This document shows positions 1 to 8,996 of a DNA stretch of 64,000 bases, in pieces. The number at the start of each line of letters is the position of its first letter. Position 1 is the first letter of the stretch. The stretch spans positions 1 to 64,000 of the forward strand of contig JAKSRE010000015.1 in NCBI GenBank assembly GCA_024403775.1, given 5' to 3'. The position numbers and the translations under genes are program-made. Source of the DNA: Clostridia bacterium. GTDB taxonomy: Bacteria; Bacillota; Clostridia; Saccharofermentanales; Saccharofermentanaceae. The notes below the pieces were generated by a model that was not told the origin of the DNA, searched no databases, and was given only the letters and a program-made list of their open reading frames with translations.

Positions 1-2213
1 TTCCAAGCAGCTGTACCTGTAAGCCATGAGTTCTTACCCTGACCGAAGTTCTTACCAGTTCTTCCGATATCTGAACCTGCATCCTTACCACCAATCATCT
101 GACCATATACATATGGTTCAGTCTTGTGGATGTCTGAAGTCTCTTCAGTGAATGCTGGAGCAATCTCTGAATAGTACTTAAATGCCTGATCACCTTCACC
201 AGCATAAGCAGCTGCACAGATAATCCATGCATTGTTGTGTGTGAAGATACCTGCGTTCTCCTTATATCCACCTGGATATGTTGAAATCTCACCATACTGG
301 ATATAGTACTTTGAGAATGCTGGGTTATTAAGAACGAGACCGTACTCAGTATTAAGACGCTCATCAATAGAAGCAAGTGTCTTCTTTGTAGCATCAGCAT
401 CAATATCTGACATGATTGCGAAGCCCTGTGGCTCGATGAAGATCTGGCCTTCCTCGCATTCCTTAGAACCCATCTTCTCGCCGTTAGCGTCATAAGCTCT
501 TAAGAACCAGTTGCCGTCCCATGCTGATTCCATCATGTTCTTCTTCATCTTATCGATCTCAGCCTGTGCCTTCTCTGCCTCGTCATCCTTACCAAGGTGC
601 TTCAAGATTGAAACATAGTTAGGACCAGCATATGTGAAGAGTGCTGCTACGAATACAGACTCAGCAACCTTAGAGTAACCACCCTCAGCTGCAAACTTAG
701 GATTTGTATATGTCTGGAAAGACTCACCTGGTGTGTCTGAGAAGCATGAAAGGTTGATACAGTCATTCCAGTCAGCTCTCATTGCAAGAGGGAGACCATG
801 AGGTCCGAGGTTGTTAACGATACGATAGAAAGATACCTTCAAGTGCTCGAGCATTGTCTGAGCAACAGACATATCATTATCATATGGAACCATCTCATCA
901 AGGATTGACCAGTCACCTGACTCCTTGATGTAAGCTGCTACAGAAAGGATGAGCCAGAGTGGATCATCTGAGAAGTCACCACCGATGTCAGCATTACCCT
1001 TCTTTGTAAGAGGTGAATACTGGTGATAACAACCACCGTCTGGGAACTGTGTAGAAGCGATATCAATGATTCTCTCCTTAGCTCTGTCTGGAATCTGATG
1101 TACGAATCCGAGAACATCCTGGTTAGAATCTCTGAAGCCCATTCCACGACCGATACCTGACTCGAAGTAAGAAGCAGAACGTGAAAGGTTAAATGTAACC
1201 ATACACTGATACTGGTTCCAGATATTTACCATTCTGTTTACCTTGTCATCTGGTGTATCAACTGTGAGGATACCAAGGAGGTGATCCCAGTAAGCCTTAA
1301 GCTCAGCCATACCAGCAGCAAACTTCTCTGGTGTGTTGAACTTCTCAATCATCTCTAAAGCCTTAACCTTGTTGATTGTCTTGCCATCAGCTTCAAACTT
1401 CTGATCCTGTGGCATCTCAACATAACCGAGTACAAATACAAGTGTCTTTGTCTCGCCTGCTTTAAGAGTAATCTTCTTATAGTGTGAAGCGATTGGTGAC
1501 CATCCATCAGCAAATGAATCTGTTGCCTTACCAGCGATTACAGCCTGTGGATCACCAAATCCGTTATAAAGACCAATGAATGCATCTCTGTCTGTATCAT
1601 AACCATCAATTGTGTCATTTACAGAATAGAAAGCATAGTGATTACGACGATCTCTGTACTCTGTCTTGTGATAGATTACAGAATCCTTAATCTCAACACG
1701 ACCTGTTGAGAAGTTACGCTGGAAGTTATTGCTGTCATCCTGAGCATCCCAGAGACACCACTCAGCGAATGAGAAGAGTGAGAAAGTCTTCTCAGTATTA
1801 CCCTCATTTGTAAGAACAACCTGCTGAACCTCACCGTCGAAGTCCTGTGGTACAAAGAATGTTACCTCTGCCTTAAGATCATTCTTCTTACCAGTAATTA
1901 CTGTATAGCCCATACCATGACGGCACTCATAGCTATCAAGCTCTGTCTTAACTGGTGACCAACCTGGGTTCCAGATAGTACCATTATCGTTGATATAGAA
2001 ATAACGACCACCCATATCAATAGGTACATTGTTATAACGATAACGTGTAATTCTGCGGAGTCTAGCATCTTTATAGAAGCTGTATCCACCTGCAGTGTTT
2101 GAAATCAATGAGAAGAAGCCCTGTGTTCCAAGATAGTTAATCCATGGATAAGGCGTTCTTGGAGTATTGATGACATATTCACGCTTAGCGTCATCGAAAT
2201 GTCCAAATTTCAT
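1..2213 (-). CDS. Cellobiose phosphorylase (GH94), 3' end beyond window
   Basis: Cytoplasmic phosphorolysis of cellobiose to glucose 1-phosphate and glucose. About 737 codons are present; the C-terminal part (roughly the last 70-80 residues, judged from the usual family length of about 810-820) lies off the left edge. The N-terminus [15 protein letters not shown] is typical of cellobiose phosphorylases. RDSNQD near residue 361 matches the sugar-binding motif, and ADWND near residue 480 carries the expected general-acid Asp. The start is set by GGAGG seven bases upstream of the ATG. It lies just downstream of a sugar ABC importer but behind a terminator, so it is probably transcribed separately. 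The specificity call (cellobiose rather than longer cellodextrins or chitobiose) is family-based. Confidence 0.93.
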   Translation of the reverse strand, partial: MKFGHFDDAKREYVINTPRTPYPWINYLGTQGFFSLISNTAGGYSFYKDARLRRITRYRYNNVPIDMGGRYFYINDNGTIWNPGWSPVKTELDSYECRHGMGYTVITGKKNDLKAEVTFFVPQDFDGEVQQVVLTNEGNTEKTFSLFSFAEWCLWDAQDDSNNFQRNFSTGRVEIKDSVIYHKTEYRDRRNHYAFYSVNDTIDGYDTDRDAFIGLYNGFGDPQAVIAGKATDSFADGWSPIASHYKKITLKAGETKTLVFVLGYVEMPQDQKFEADGKTINKVKALEMIEKFNTPEKFAAGMAELKAYWDHLLGILTVDTPDDKVNRMVNIWNQYQCMVTFNLSRSASYFESGIGRGMGFRDSNQDVLGFVHQIPDRAKERIIDIASTQFPDGGCYHQYSPLTKKGNADIGGDFSDDPLWLILSVAAYIKESGDWSILDEMVPYDNDMSVAQTMLEHLKVSFYRIVNNLGPHGLPLAMRADWNDCINLSCFSDTPGESFQTYTNPKFAAEGGYSKVAESVFVAALFTYAGPNYVSILKHLGKDDEAEKAQAEIDKMKKNMMESAWDGNWFLRAYDANGEKMGSKECEEGQIFIEPQGFAIMSDIDADATKKTLASIDERLNTEYGLVLNNPAFSKYYIQYGEISTYPGGYKENAGIFTHNNAWIICAAAYAGEGDQAFKYYSEIAPAFTEETSDIHKTEPYVYGQMIGGKDAGSDIGRTGKNFGQGKNSWLTGTAAW

Positions 2214-2293
2214 AATTATTTGCCTCCGTTATGTTTATTTACATAGTGATTTTATTTTACACTATTTGTTTATAAATATTAATAAGTTTGTGT

Positions 2294-2332
2294 TAATAAA
2301 AAGGGTTGTCTCTTACAAGAGGCAACCCCTTT
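2294..2332 (-). terminator. Rho-independent terminator of the sugar ABC operon
   Basis: A stem of about 12 bp (AGGGGTTGCCTCTT on the minus strand paired with AAGAGACAACCCT) is followed by a T-rich run. It ends transcription of the permease gene and separates it from the phosphorylase gene. Confidence 0.85.
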
Positions 2333-2349
2333 AAATCACCTGAAAAATA

Positions 2350-3402
2350 TTATTCCTTTACACCACCTGCAGCGACACCGGAAATGATGAAACGCTGTAA
2401 GAAGCAGTAAATAATTACTACTGGCAATACTGACATTGAAAGACCAAAGTAAATAGCACCATAGTCTACAAATCGGTCACCATAAAGCTCTGATACCATG
2501 AGTGGGAGAGTCTTATTAGATGTCTTATTCAACAAGATAGAAGGAGCAAAGAAGTTGTTCCAGCTACCGAGGAATGAGAAGATAGCCTGTGTAGCAATAG
2601 CAGGTACCATGATTGGCAAGCTGATTCTGTTAAATGTGTAGAACTCGCCTGCACCATCGATACGTGAAGCTTCTACGATATCAAGTGAGAAAGAAGAATC
2701 CAAATACTGCTTAATGAAGAATACTGTATTTGGTGCTGCAATTGCAGGAATGATGAGTGAGAGCTTATTATCAACGAGTCCCATAGTATTCATAAGTCTA
2801 TAGTAACCAGTGATATTTACAGCTGTAGGTACCATCATAACGCCTACGATAATTGCATAAACAACATTTCTTCCCTTGAACTCATAACACTTAAGACCAT
2901 ATGCTGTCAAAGCTGAGAAGTATACGGTAAGTAATGTTGAACAAATTGAGATAATCATTGAGTTCTTAAAACCGTCTGAAAAGCTGAACGTTGCACGTGA
3001 AGTAAGTGTGTGATAGTTCTGCTTAGCCTGATTAATACCGTTGGCAAAATTAGGCCAGAGTTTAAATGAAGATGTTATACTACCTGAATCCCATGTTGCA
3101 TTACAGAACATGTAAACGAATGGGATGATAGCGAGGATAGCAAAGAAAGCAACTACAATGTATACAAGTGCAGCGTATGCTCTCTTAGCAGCTGAATTGC
3201 TTCGAAGTTTTGGCTCCTTATCAGCTTTTTTTGCTGAAGGCTTTACTTCTTCTTTAGCCTCTTCCTTTGCCTCAGTGGCAGCCTCAACAGCTTCTGTAAC
3301 TTCTTTTTCCACAGTCTCTGTAGCTTCTGCTACAGCTTCATTTACATTCTCTGAAATGTTCTCAGAAATGTTTTCATTTTTGTTTTCTGAATCATTAGCC
3401 AT
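2350..3402 (-). CDS. Sugar ABC transporter permease, MalG-like
   Basis: Inner permease of a carbohydrate (CUT1-type) importer, 350 aa. The EAA loop that docks to the ATPase is visible as EASRIDGAGEFYTFNRISLP, followed by the usual last membrane spans. About six membrane segments start near residue 77. The first 70 residues are an unusual charged extension rich in Glu, Ala and Lys (repeated ENISENISEN, EATE, EAKEEAKEE), probably cytoplasmic. The start codon overlaps the end of the MalF-like gene by 8 bases, with GGAGG 12 bases upstream, so the two are translationally coupled. No ATPase gene is nearby; a shared ATPase such as MsmK would be needed. The substrate is inferred from the neighbouring cellobiose phosphorylase. 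Confidence 0.9.
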   Translation of the reverse strand: MANDSENKNENISENISENVNEAVAEATETVEKEVTEAVEAATEAKEEAKEEVKPSAKKADKEPKLRSNSAAKRAYAALVYIVVAFFAILAIIPFVYMFCNATWDSGSITSSFKLWPNFANGINQAKQNYHTLTSRATFSFSDGFKNSMIISICSTLLTVYFSALTAYGLKCYEFKGRNVVYAIIVGVMMVPTAVNITGYYRLMNTMGLVDNKLSLIIPAIAAPNTVFFIKQYLDSSFSLDIVEASRIDGAGEFYTFNRISLPIMVPAIATQAIFSFLGSWNNFFAPSILLNKTSNKTLPLMVSELYGDRFVDYGAIYFGLSMSVLPVVIIYCFLQRFIISGVAAGGVKE

Positions 3403-5872
3403 TTTTCAACGCTGCCTCCTTCTTTGCCTTTTTCTTAGCCTGCTGAGCCTTGATTGCATCCTTATCACGCATCAAATAGAAGATGATTACTGAAAGGATT
3501 GTTGTTGTAAAGAACAACAAGATAGATACAGCAGAAGCAATACCAACCTGCTTCAAATCCTGCATACCGAATGCCTGCTGGTTGATGTACATAAGAACAG
3601 TTCTTGTTGATCTGATCATTGAACCATTGAAGTTAATCAAAGCTGGGTTAACGTTGATATTCTGTGGAATATCGAACATCTGGAGACCACCGATGAGAGA
3701 TGTAACCATTGTATAAAGAAGGATAGGTCTCAAAAGTGGAAGAGTAATCAATGTATAAGTCTGGAATGTGTTAGCACCATCAATCTGAGCTGACTCATAG
3801 AGAGACTCTGAGATAGCTGAAATACCAGCAATCAATGTAATCATTGTATTACCATACCACATCCAGAAGTTAATGAATGCAATGATAAATCTTGTAGCCC
3901 AGGCACTTGCAAAGAAGTTATATCCTTCTGGATGTCCGAACATCTCAAGTACCAACTGTGAAGCGGATCTTGAAGCACCAGTTGAGTAAGCAAATACTCT
4001 TCTGAAGAAGATAGCTACAGTAACGGCTGTAATAACGTTTGGCAAATACATCAAAGCCTTCATGAGGTTAAGACCCTTAAGCTTAATCTTTGTATCTGTA
4101 AACCATGCTGAGAGAATAAGAGCAAGGAGGATCTGTGGAATAACACCGAGAATCCAGAGAATTGCTGTATTTGCGAATGAACCAAATACTGAATTGAATC
4201 TTGTCTTATTAGTGAAAATCTTATTAAAGTTCTCTGTACCAACAAATACGTACTTAGCCTTAGCGTTAACCTGCTGCAACAATCCCTTAGGATTATTTAC
4301 CTTATCAGTCTGACGCTCAATCTCAATATTTGCAGCAATAAGAGCATTATTTGCTGCTTCATACTCATCAGTACCTTCCTGACCTGCTACTGCATCGAAT
4401 GCAGCCTGAGCTTCTGGTAATGCTGCCTCAGCTTCAGCAAGCTTAGCAGATGCTTCCTCTACTCTTGCAGCCTTAAAGTTTGCATCGAGTTCGAGATACT
4501 TATCATAAGTAAGAACATCAAGAAGTCCGATATCTGTCTTGAACTGGAGATACTTATCAATGTTGATGTCACTCTCTTCGAGGCTGTCACTGAATTCGAT
4601 ATATGTATCTACATTATCATAGCCAAGAGCTACGAGCATTCCACGGCCCTGATTCTGGAGATATGCATCAATCTTTGACAACTGGCTTGATGAGAATGAA
4701 AGAGTTGCATCACTCTGATAATTCTCATCGATGTATGCCTTCATCGCATAAATAATATTCTGTGACTTGTCCTGAGCCTGAACGAGCTTGCCACCCTCTT
4801 CAACGAGCTGAACGTTATTAATAAGTCCTGACTCATAAAGAGTTGTCAAGTCAGCGAGAAGATCTTCTTCACCATTATGCAAATCAATCTTACGGTTTGC
4901 ATAATCATTAAGCTTCTCATAAGTATTTAATGAAGTAATGAAATTAGGCCACTCAGAAGTTGACAAATATGTCTTAACCTTGCTTAAGAATGGAACACTA
5001 ACACCATCAATTGACTCGCCTTCAGCATCAACAGCCTTAGGAGAGTTAAGGTTTGTACATACAAAGTAGAAAGATGAATCCTCCACAGCTACAGAACCAT
5101 TCTGAACGTCTGTAAAATAAGTAACGAGATCCTCATAACCTACTGCCTTAGCAAGGTAGTCCATGAGCATAACTGTACCGTCTGAGAATTCCTCAGTCTT
5201 CAATGTCTCTATAAATGCTGTAAAATCATCACTTTCGATGATTGAAGCAGCTGTAATTGCTTCCTCATCTGAAGAGTCTTCCTCATCTTCAATTTCAGGA
5301 TTAGCAAGTAATTTCAAATTTGTTGAGATTCGCATCAACTGGTTTGTGATTGTAAGGGTATCATCGACATAGTTTGAACGCCAGTCTTTGAGTTCCTTCA
5401 ATGCATCATTGTCAAGTAATGCGAGATTCTTTTCGGCGATTGCCTGATTTAACTTTGCACATGTATCAGCTGATACACCCTCAAGTTTGCCCTGATCGAT
5501 TGCTTCCTGCAGAGCCTTAATACCCTTTCCGCTCAAAGGATCATTCTCAAGAGCTGATGTCTGAGCCTGGAAATAGTAACGTAATGTGAGGTATTCCATC
5601 TTGGTAATACCTACCTGCTCCTCAAAATCATCACCATAAAATTCTGATAAATCAAGGAACTGATCATAATAAGCTTCCTGGTGATCGAATCCCCAGAACT
5701 TTGCCTTTGTACTTGTCATGTTTGATCCACTGTACCAGAAAGTTGTAAGCAATGGATAGAAACTAAAAATTGTATAAACAATTACAAATGGGGCAATAAA
5801 TAAGTATCCGAACTTAACGTAACTCAAACCTTTGTTACGCTTCTTAGCGGATTTGGTTTTTCCTCTTGCCAT
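3395..5872 (-). CDS. Sugar ABC permease, MalF-like, with a ~490-residue insertion
   Basis: Partner permease of the importer, 825 aa, about 2.7 times the usual 300. The start at MARGKTKSAKK is chosen because GGGAG lies eight bases before it; an upstream in-frame start has no such site. TM1 is at residues 22-42. Then a hydrophilic stretch of about 490 residues (roughly 45-540) precedes the standard permease core, which begins near NFNKIFTNK and holds the EAA loop ESAQIDGANTFQTYTLITLP. The insert sits where E. coli MalF has its periplasmic P2 loop, so it should be outside the cell. It includes Asp/Glu-rich stretches and an Ala/Glu-rich segment of coiled-coil character near residues 490-540. The C-terminus is Lys/Ala-rich. 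Confidence 0.92.
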   Translation of the reverse strand: MARGKTKSAKKRNKGLSYVKFGYLFIAPFVIVYTIFSFYPLLTTFWYSGSNMTSTKAKFWGFDHQEAYYDQFLDLSEFYGDDFEEQVGITKMEYLTLRYYFQAQTSALENDPLSGKGIKALQEAIDQGKLEGVSADTCAKLNQAIAEKNLALLDNDALKELKDWRSNYVDDTLTITNQLMRISTNLKLLANPEIEDEEDSSDEEAITAASIIESDDFTAFIETLKTEEFSDGTVMLMDYLAKAVGYEDLVTYFTDVQNGSVAVEDSSFYFVCTNLNSPKAVDAEGESIDGVSVPFLSKVKTYLSTSEWPNFITSLNTYEKLNDYANRKIDLHNGEEDLLADLTTLYESGLINNVQLVEEGGKLVQAQDKSQNIIYAMKAYIDENYQSDATLSFSSSQLSKIDAYLQNQGRGMLVALGYDNVDTYIEFSDSLEESDINIDKYLQFKTDIGLLDVLTYDKYLELDANFKAARVEEASAKLAEAEAALPEAQAAFDAVAGQEGTDEYEAANNALIAANIEIERQTDKVNNPKGLLQQVNAKAKYVFVGTENFNKIFTNKTRFNSVFGSFANTAILWILGVIPQILLALILSAWFTDTKIKLKGLNLMKALMYLPNVITAVTVAIFFRRVFAYSTGASRSASQLVLEMFGHPEGYNFFASAWATRFIIAFINFWMWYGNTMITLIAGISAISESLYESAQIDGANTFQTYTLITLPLLRPILLYTMVTSLIGGLQMFDIPQNINVNPALINFNGSMIRSTRTVLMYINQQAFGMQDLKQVGIASAVSILLFFTTTILSVIIFYLMRDKDAIKAQQAKKKAKKEAALKNG

Positions 5873-5943
5873 GTTTGCCACTCCCAAATAATTAACCAAA
5901 TTCAGTCTAACGTAAGAAAAATATAAATAGGAAATAATAAGAA

Positions 5944-5974
5944 ATGCGGAGCAGGGAAACTCCCCGCCCCGCAC
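5944..5974 (-). terminator. Intra-operon hairpin between binding protein and permease genes
   Basis: GTGCGGGGC pairs with GCTCCGCAT around a 13-base loop, followed by a T-rich stretch. It falls between the binding-protein gene and the first permease gene, where partial termination or mRNA stabilisation commonly lets the binding protein be made in excess. Confidence 0.6.
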
Positions 5975-6014
5975 TTTTTACCTTAGTAGTTATCGAATAA
6001 CTCCGATTACAAAA

Positions 6015-7436
6015 TTAGATAATATTGAGCTCAGCAAGATTATCTTCGAATACCTTCAATGCCTCTGGTACTGTCTCGATATCACCGTTGATGTAAGATG
6101 ATACTACACTACCAAACTCATCGTTAATCTTCTGGTCATCCTTACCAACTGTTGAGTTATCAATGCTTGTTGATGATGGATAGAGAACTGCTGCTGCGTT
6201 CTGGCCACCAAAGATCTCGATACCGAAGTTAGGATCATTTGCAAGACCTTCCATGATAGCTACGCTGTTTACGAAGTCACCGCTCTGAGCGATATCCTTA
6301 AGTGTGTCCTCATTCAAAGAGATGTCTCTCATGATCTGAGCTGATGTTGCCTTGTACTGACAGTACTTAGAAGCCATCATCCATGTACCACCCCAGAAGT
6401 ACTCTGTAGGACCCATAACTACACGCCACTCACCAGCTGTGTCATTTGTTGAACCGAAGTTGAAGCAGTAGTTAGGAAGCCACATTGGACCCCAGTAAGA
6501 AAGAACCTTGTGGTTAGCCATGTTAGCATTCCAACCTTCACCCCACTGACCAGCCTCGAATGTGAGGTTGTCCTGCTTGAGTGTCTTAGCAAGATCAAAA
6601 TAACCTTCCAATACTGGATCTACATAGAGCTCCTTGCTATCTGTAATCCAACCCTGCTCACGTGTATTGAGGTAAGCTCTCCAGATCTCATCTGTACCTG
6701 AAACAACCTTAACCTCGCCATTTGACTTCTCGTTTACCAAAGCTGCTGTCTCAGCAAATGCTTCCCATGAAGCAAAGTAAGGAGCAACCTCATCTGGCTC
6801 TGAAACACCAAGAACTTCCTGAGCAACTACTGTGTTGTAGAAAACACCACATGGTGTAGCCTGCCATGAAAGACCCTTGATAACATTTGCATCGTCACAA
6901 GCGAACTGCAATGTGTAGTTGTACATATCGCCCAACTCAGAATATGAAATACCGATGTTATTGATAGCGATTGTGTTGTCAGAATTCATATACTTTGTAG
7001 CATAGTCTGCATCACAAACGAACAAATCAGGAGCGTTATCACCTGATGAAAGAGCTGTATCAAGAGCAGCCTGATATGAGTTAGACTCCTTGATTGTTGA
7101 ATCGTACTCAATACCTGTGTACTTAGTAACCAAGTCGATGAACTCTGTGTTCCAACCATAGATCATGATCTTTCCATCGCCCTCATCTACAACTTCCTGT
7201 ACTGGGAGCTCGAAATAATCACCTGTGTTTGCCTCAACCTGTGCCTCTGTTGTCTCAGCTGCCTCTGTAGCCTCAGTCTCTTCAGCTTCAGTAGCCTCAG
7301 CCTCAGTAGCCTCTGTTGCAGGAGCTGCTGTTGTAGCTGCTGTTGTTGTAGCTGGCTCATTGCTTGAACAAGCTGCAACTGAACCGAGAACCATTGCTGC
7401 TGATAACATCAAAGCAGTAATTTTCTGTCTCTTCAT
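6015..7436 (-). CDS. Sugar-binding lipoprotein of ABC importer (family 1)
   Basis: Extracellular solute-binding protein, 473 aa, first gene of the importer operon. The signal peptide ends in a lipobox (GSVAAC, Cys at residue 23), so it is lipid-anchored. Residues 25-70 are a low-complexity linker of Thr, Ala and Glu. The mature domain has features of the large family-1 sugar-binding proteins, such as ISYSELGDMYNY and SYWGPMWLPNYCF. GGAGG lies seven bases before the ATG. With the two permeases below it and cellobiose phosphorylase beyond, a beta-glucan oligosaccharide is the likely ligand, but this is inference. Confidence 0.9.
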   Translation of the reverse strand: MKRQKITALMLSAAMVLGSVAACSSNEPATTTAATTAAPATEATEAEATEAEETEATEAAETTEAQVEANTGDYFELPVQEVVDEGDGKIMIYGWNTEFIDLVTKYTGIEYDSTIKESNSYQAALDTALSSGDNAPDLFVCDADYATKYMNSDNTIAINNIGISYSELGDMYNYTLQFACDDANVIKGLSWQATPCGVFYNTVVAQEVLGVSEPDEVAPYFASWEAFAETAALVNEKSNGEVKVVSGTDEIWRAYLNTREQGWITDSKELYVDPVLEGYFDLAKTLKQDNLTFEAGQWGEGWNANMANHKVLSYWGPMWLPNYCFNFGSTNDTAGEWRVVMGPTEYFWGGTWMMASKYCQYKATSAQIMRDISLNEDTLKDIAQSGDFVNSVAIMEGLANDPNFGIEIFGGQNAAAVLYPSSTSIDNSTVGKDDQKINDEFGSVVSSYINGDIETVPEALKVFEDNLAELNII

Positions 7437-7836
7437 TTTTTTGCCTCCTCATAAAATTAAGGTTTTATATTTTGTCCATTAGGACCAAAAGTCACTTGCA
7501 CACCTTGATGTGCGATTCGTCTGCCTTGCCTAAGCCCCAACTTGGCAAAATCACGAATTCTTACAGTCGAAGTTTACAACAAATACTCGCAACATGCAAC
7601 CTCGTTTTGTGATATTTGTACTATATTTATCGTATTTATTGTTCAATTTGTTTAATAAATCTTGCTATTTAATTCACAGAAGTTTACATATATGAATATG
7701 GTTTTGCCTATTTTACGCACTTTTTGAAAATTTGTGTTTATTTATGTAAAAAAAAACACGGCTCGAAAAAAGTTTAAAAATTTCGTTTTTTCGGGCCGTT
7801 TTTTGCGGTTTTTTTATCTGTTTTGCGAAAAAATCA
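7437..7836. other. 400-base intergenic region with three small inverted repeats
   Basis: No gene is seen. The half next to the binding-protein gene holds three short inverted repeats: TTTTGTCC/GGACCAAAA at 7470-7489, GCACA/TGTGC at 7498-7513 and TTGCC/GGCAA near 7525-7548. These could fold in a long 5' leader or serve as operators. Minus-strand TATAGT-like and TTGAAC-like boxes near 7610-7640 are spaced only about 15 bases apart, so the promoter is uncertain. The other end holds a terminator. Confidence 0.4.
7751..7806 (-). terminator. Strong bidirectional-looking terminator
   Basis: A 14-bp stem (7758-7771 with 7786-7799, one G-U pair) is flanked by a T run on both strands. It ends the minus-strand lipoprotein gene at 7837. 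Confidence 0.9.
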
Positions 7837-8916
7837 TCAAATTAAGCAAATTGTTCTGCCAAATCTGTTCATCAAGTCGCCAAGTTCTGTAATATCGAGC
7901 ATAGTAGTTACCTGCTCACCATCAGCAGTCTCACCAACCAAACGAAGTGGAACATAGTCTGTTGTAGTAGCTACAAATACTGGTGTAACTTTTACAATTT
8001 CTAATTCTTCATCAAATGCTCCGAGCATTACTTCATTTAATGTCTCGACATCATCTGTAATCATATCAATGGTAATAAGCTGACCAGTAAGAAGATCAAA
8101 GCTGTATATCTCTTCCTTATACTCAATAATCTCATCATCTTCTTCAACTGAATAGCTCATTCTTACTGTAATAACTCGTCCATTAGTTGTCATGTTATTT
8201 ACAACAAGAACAGATGTAAAGGCAATTTCAGCATTCTCATCGAGAGCTAATTCGGCCTGCTTATCAAGAACTATTCTTCCATAATTTCCTGCTGATTCCT
8301 GATAAAAGCCATCAACCATAAGATTTATGCTGTTAGCAACATTCGGTGCTGCTTCAATAACAACCATTGAGCGATTTCCTTCGAATTCTGCATACTGGAT
8401 ATCTTCATTAACTTCAAATACCTCTCTGAATGCCTCATTCTCAACAACAACATCTGTTGTCAGCTCTAATTCGATAAGTTCACTAAAATCAACTCTCTCA
8501 ACAGCTGGCTCCTGAGTTACTTCTGGTGTGGCTTCAGGCTCTTCAGTAGGTTCTGGTGATTCAATAGCTACTGGTGTAGTATCTTCTTCCTCTTCAACAG
8601 CTTCTGTCACAGGTTCTGTCTCATCTACCTCTTCTTCGATAACCAGAACAGTAGTTTCAGTAACAGCAGTAGTTTCTTCGGTAGTTGCTATCGTTGTCTC
8701 CTCTGGTGCTTCTGTAACTTCTGTCTCTTCAGCCACAGCTTCACTAGTATCCATAGGAGTTGTCTCTGGAGTAGTAATCTCTTCATCAATCTTATCAGCT
8801 ACCGCCTGCCCCAGATCTTTTATATCTTTTTGAACTCGGTCAACATCAATATTACATGATGTCAATGAAAGAGCAGTTGTAAGTGCCAGTAAACAAACTA
8901 AAGGTTTTCGATGCAT
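7837..8916 (-). CDS. Acidic lipoprotein with a DUF3298/RsiV-like C-terminal domain
   Basis: A secreted lipoprotein of 359 aa with lipobox LSLTSC. The start is at MHRKPLV, because GGAGG lies eight bases before that ATG; the further start overlaps the ribosome site itself. After the signal peptide comes a linker of about 100 residues rich in Thr, Glu and Pro (TTEETTAVTETT, EPTEEPEATPE). The C-terminal 200 residues include a segment like the DUF3298/RsiV/PdaC fold (a 'YSFDLLTGQLITIDMI' type strand-turn), which I recognise only loosely. It is the last gene of the adaptor/permease operon, and its ribosome site lies in one arm of an inverted repeat. Function unknown. Confidence 0.75.
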   Translation of the reverse strand: MHRKPLVCLLALTTALSLTSCNIDVDRVQKDIKDLGQAVADKIDEEITTPETTPMDTSEAVAEETEVTEAPEETTIATTEETTAVTETTVLVIEEEVDETEPVTEAVEEEEDTTPVAIESPEPTEEPEATPEVTQEPAVERVDFSELIELELTTDVVVENEAFREVFEVNEDIQYAEFEGNRSMVVIEAAPNVANSINLMVDGFYQESAGNYGRIVLDKQAELALDENAEIAFTSVLVVNNMTTNGRVITVRMSYSVEEDDEIIEYKEEIYSFDLLTGQLITIDMITDDVETLNEVMLGAFDEELEIVKVTPVFVATTTDYVPLRLVGETADGEQVTTMLDITELGDLMNRFGRTICLI

Positions 8917-8919
8917 AAA

Positions 8920-8971
8920 TAACACCTCCAAAATATGTTTTTACAAATAACATTATATTCTGGAGGTGTTA
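8920..8971 (-). repeat. Inverted repeat covering the ribosome binding site of the lipoprotein gene
   Basis: TAACACCTCCA (8920-8930) and TGGAGGTGTTA (8961-8971) are perfect 11-bp inverted copies 30 bases apart. On the minus-strand transcript the copy nearer the gene contains the GGAGG ribosome site, so a transcript coming from upstream could hide it in a stem. A TATAAT on the minus strand (8952-8957) lies inside the loop, so a local promoter could bypass this. Confidence 0.7.
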
Positions 8972-8996
8972 CAAATATGTTTAAGTAATACTACAA

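Noticed and set aside
2221..2290. Promoter of the cellobiose phosphorylase gene
   Set aside because: TAAAAT is present on the minus strand but no acceptable -35 box lies at 16-18 bases, so it is not listed.
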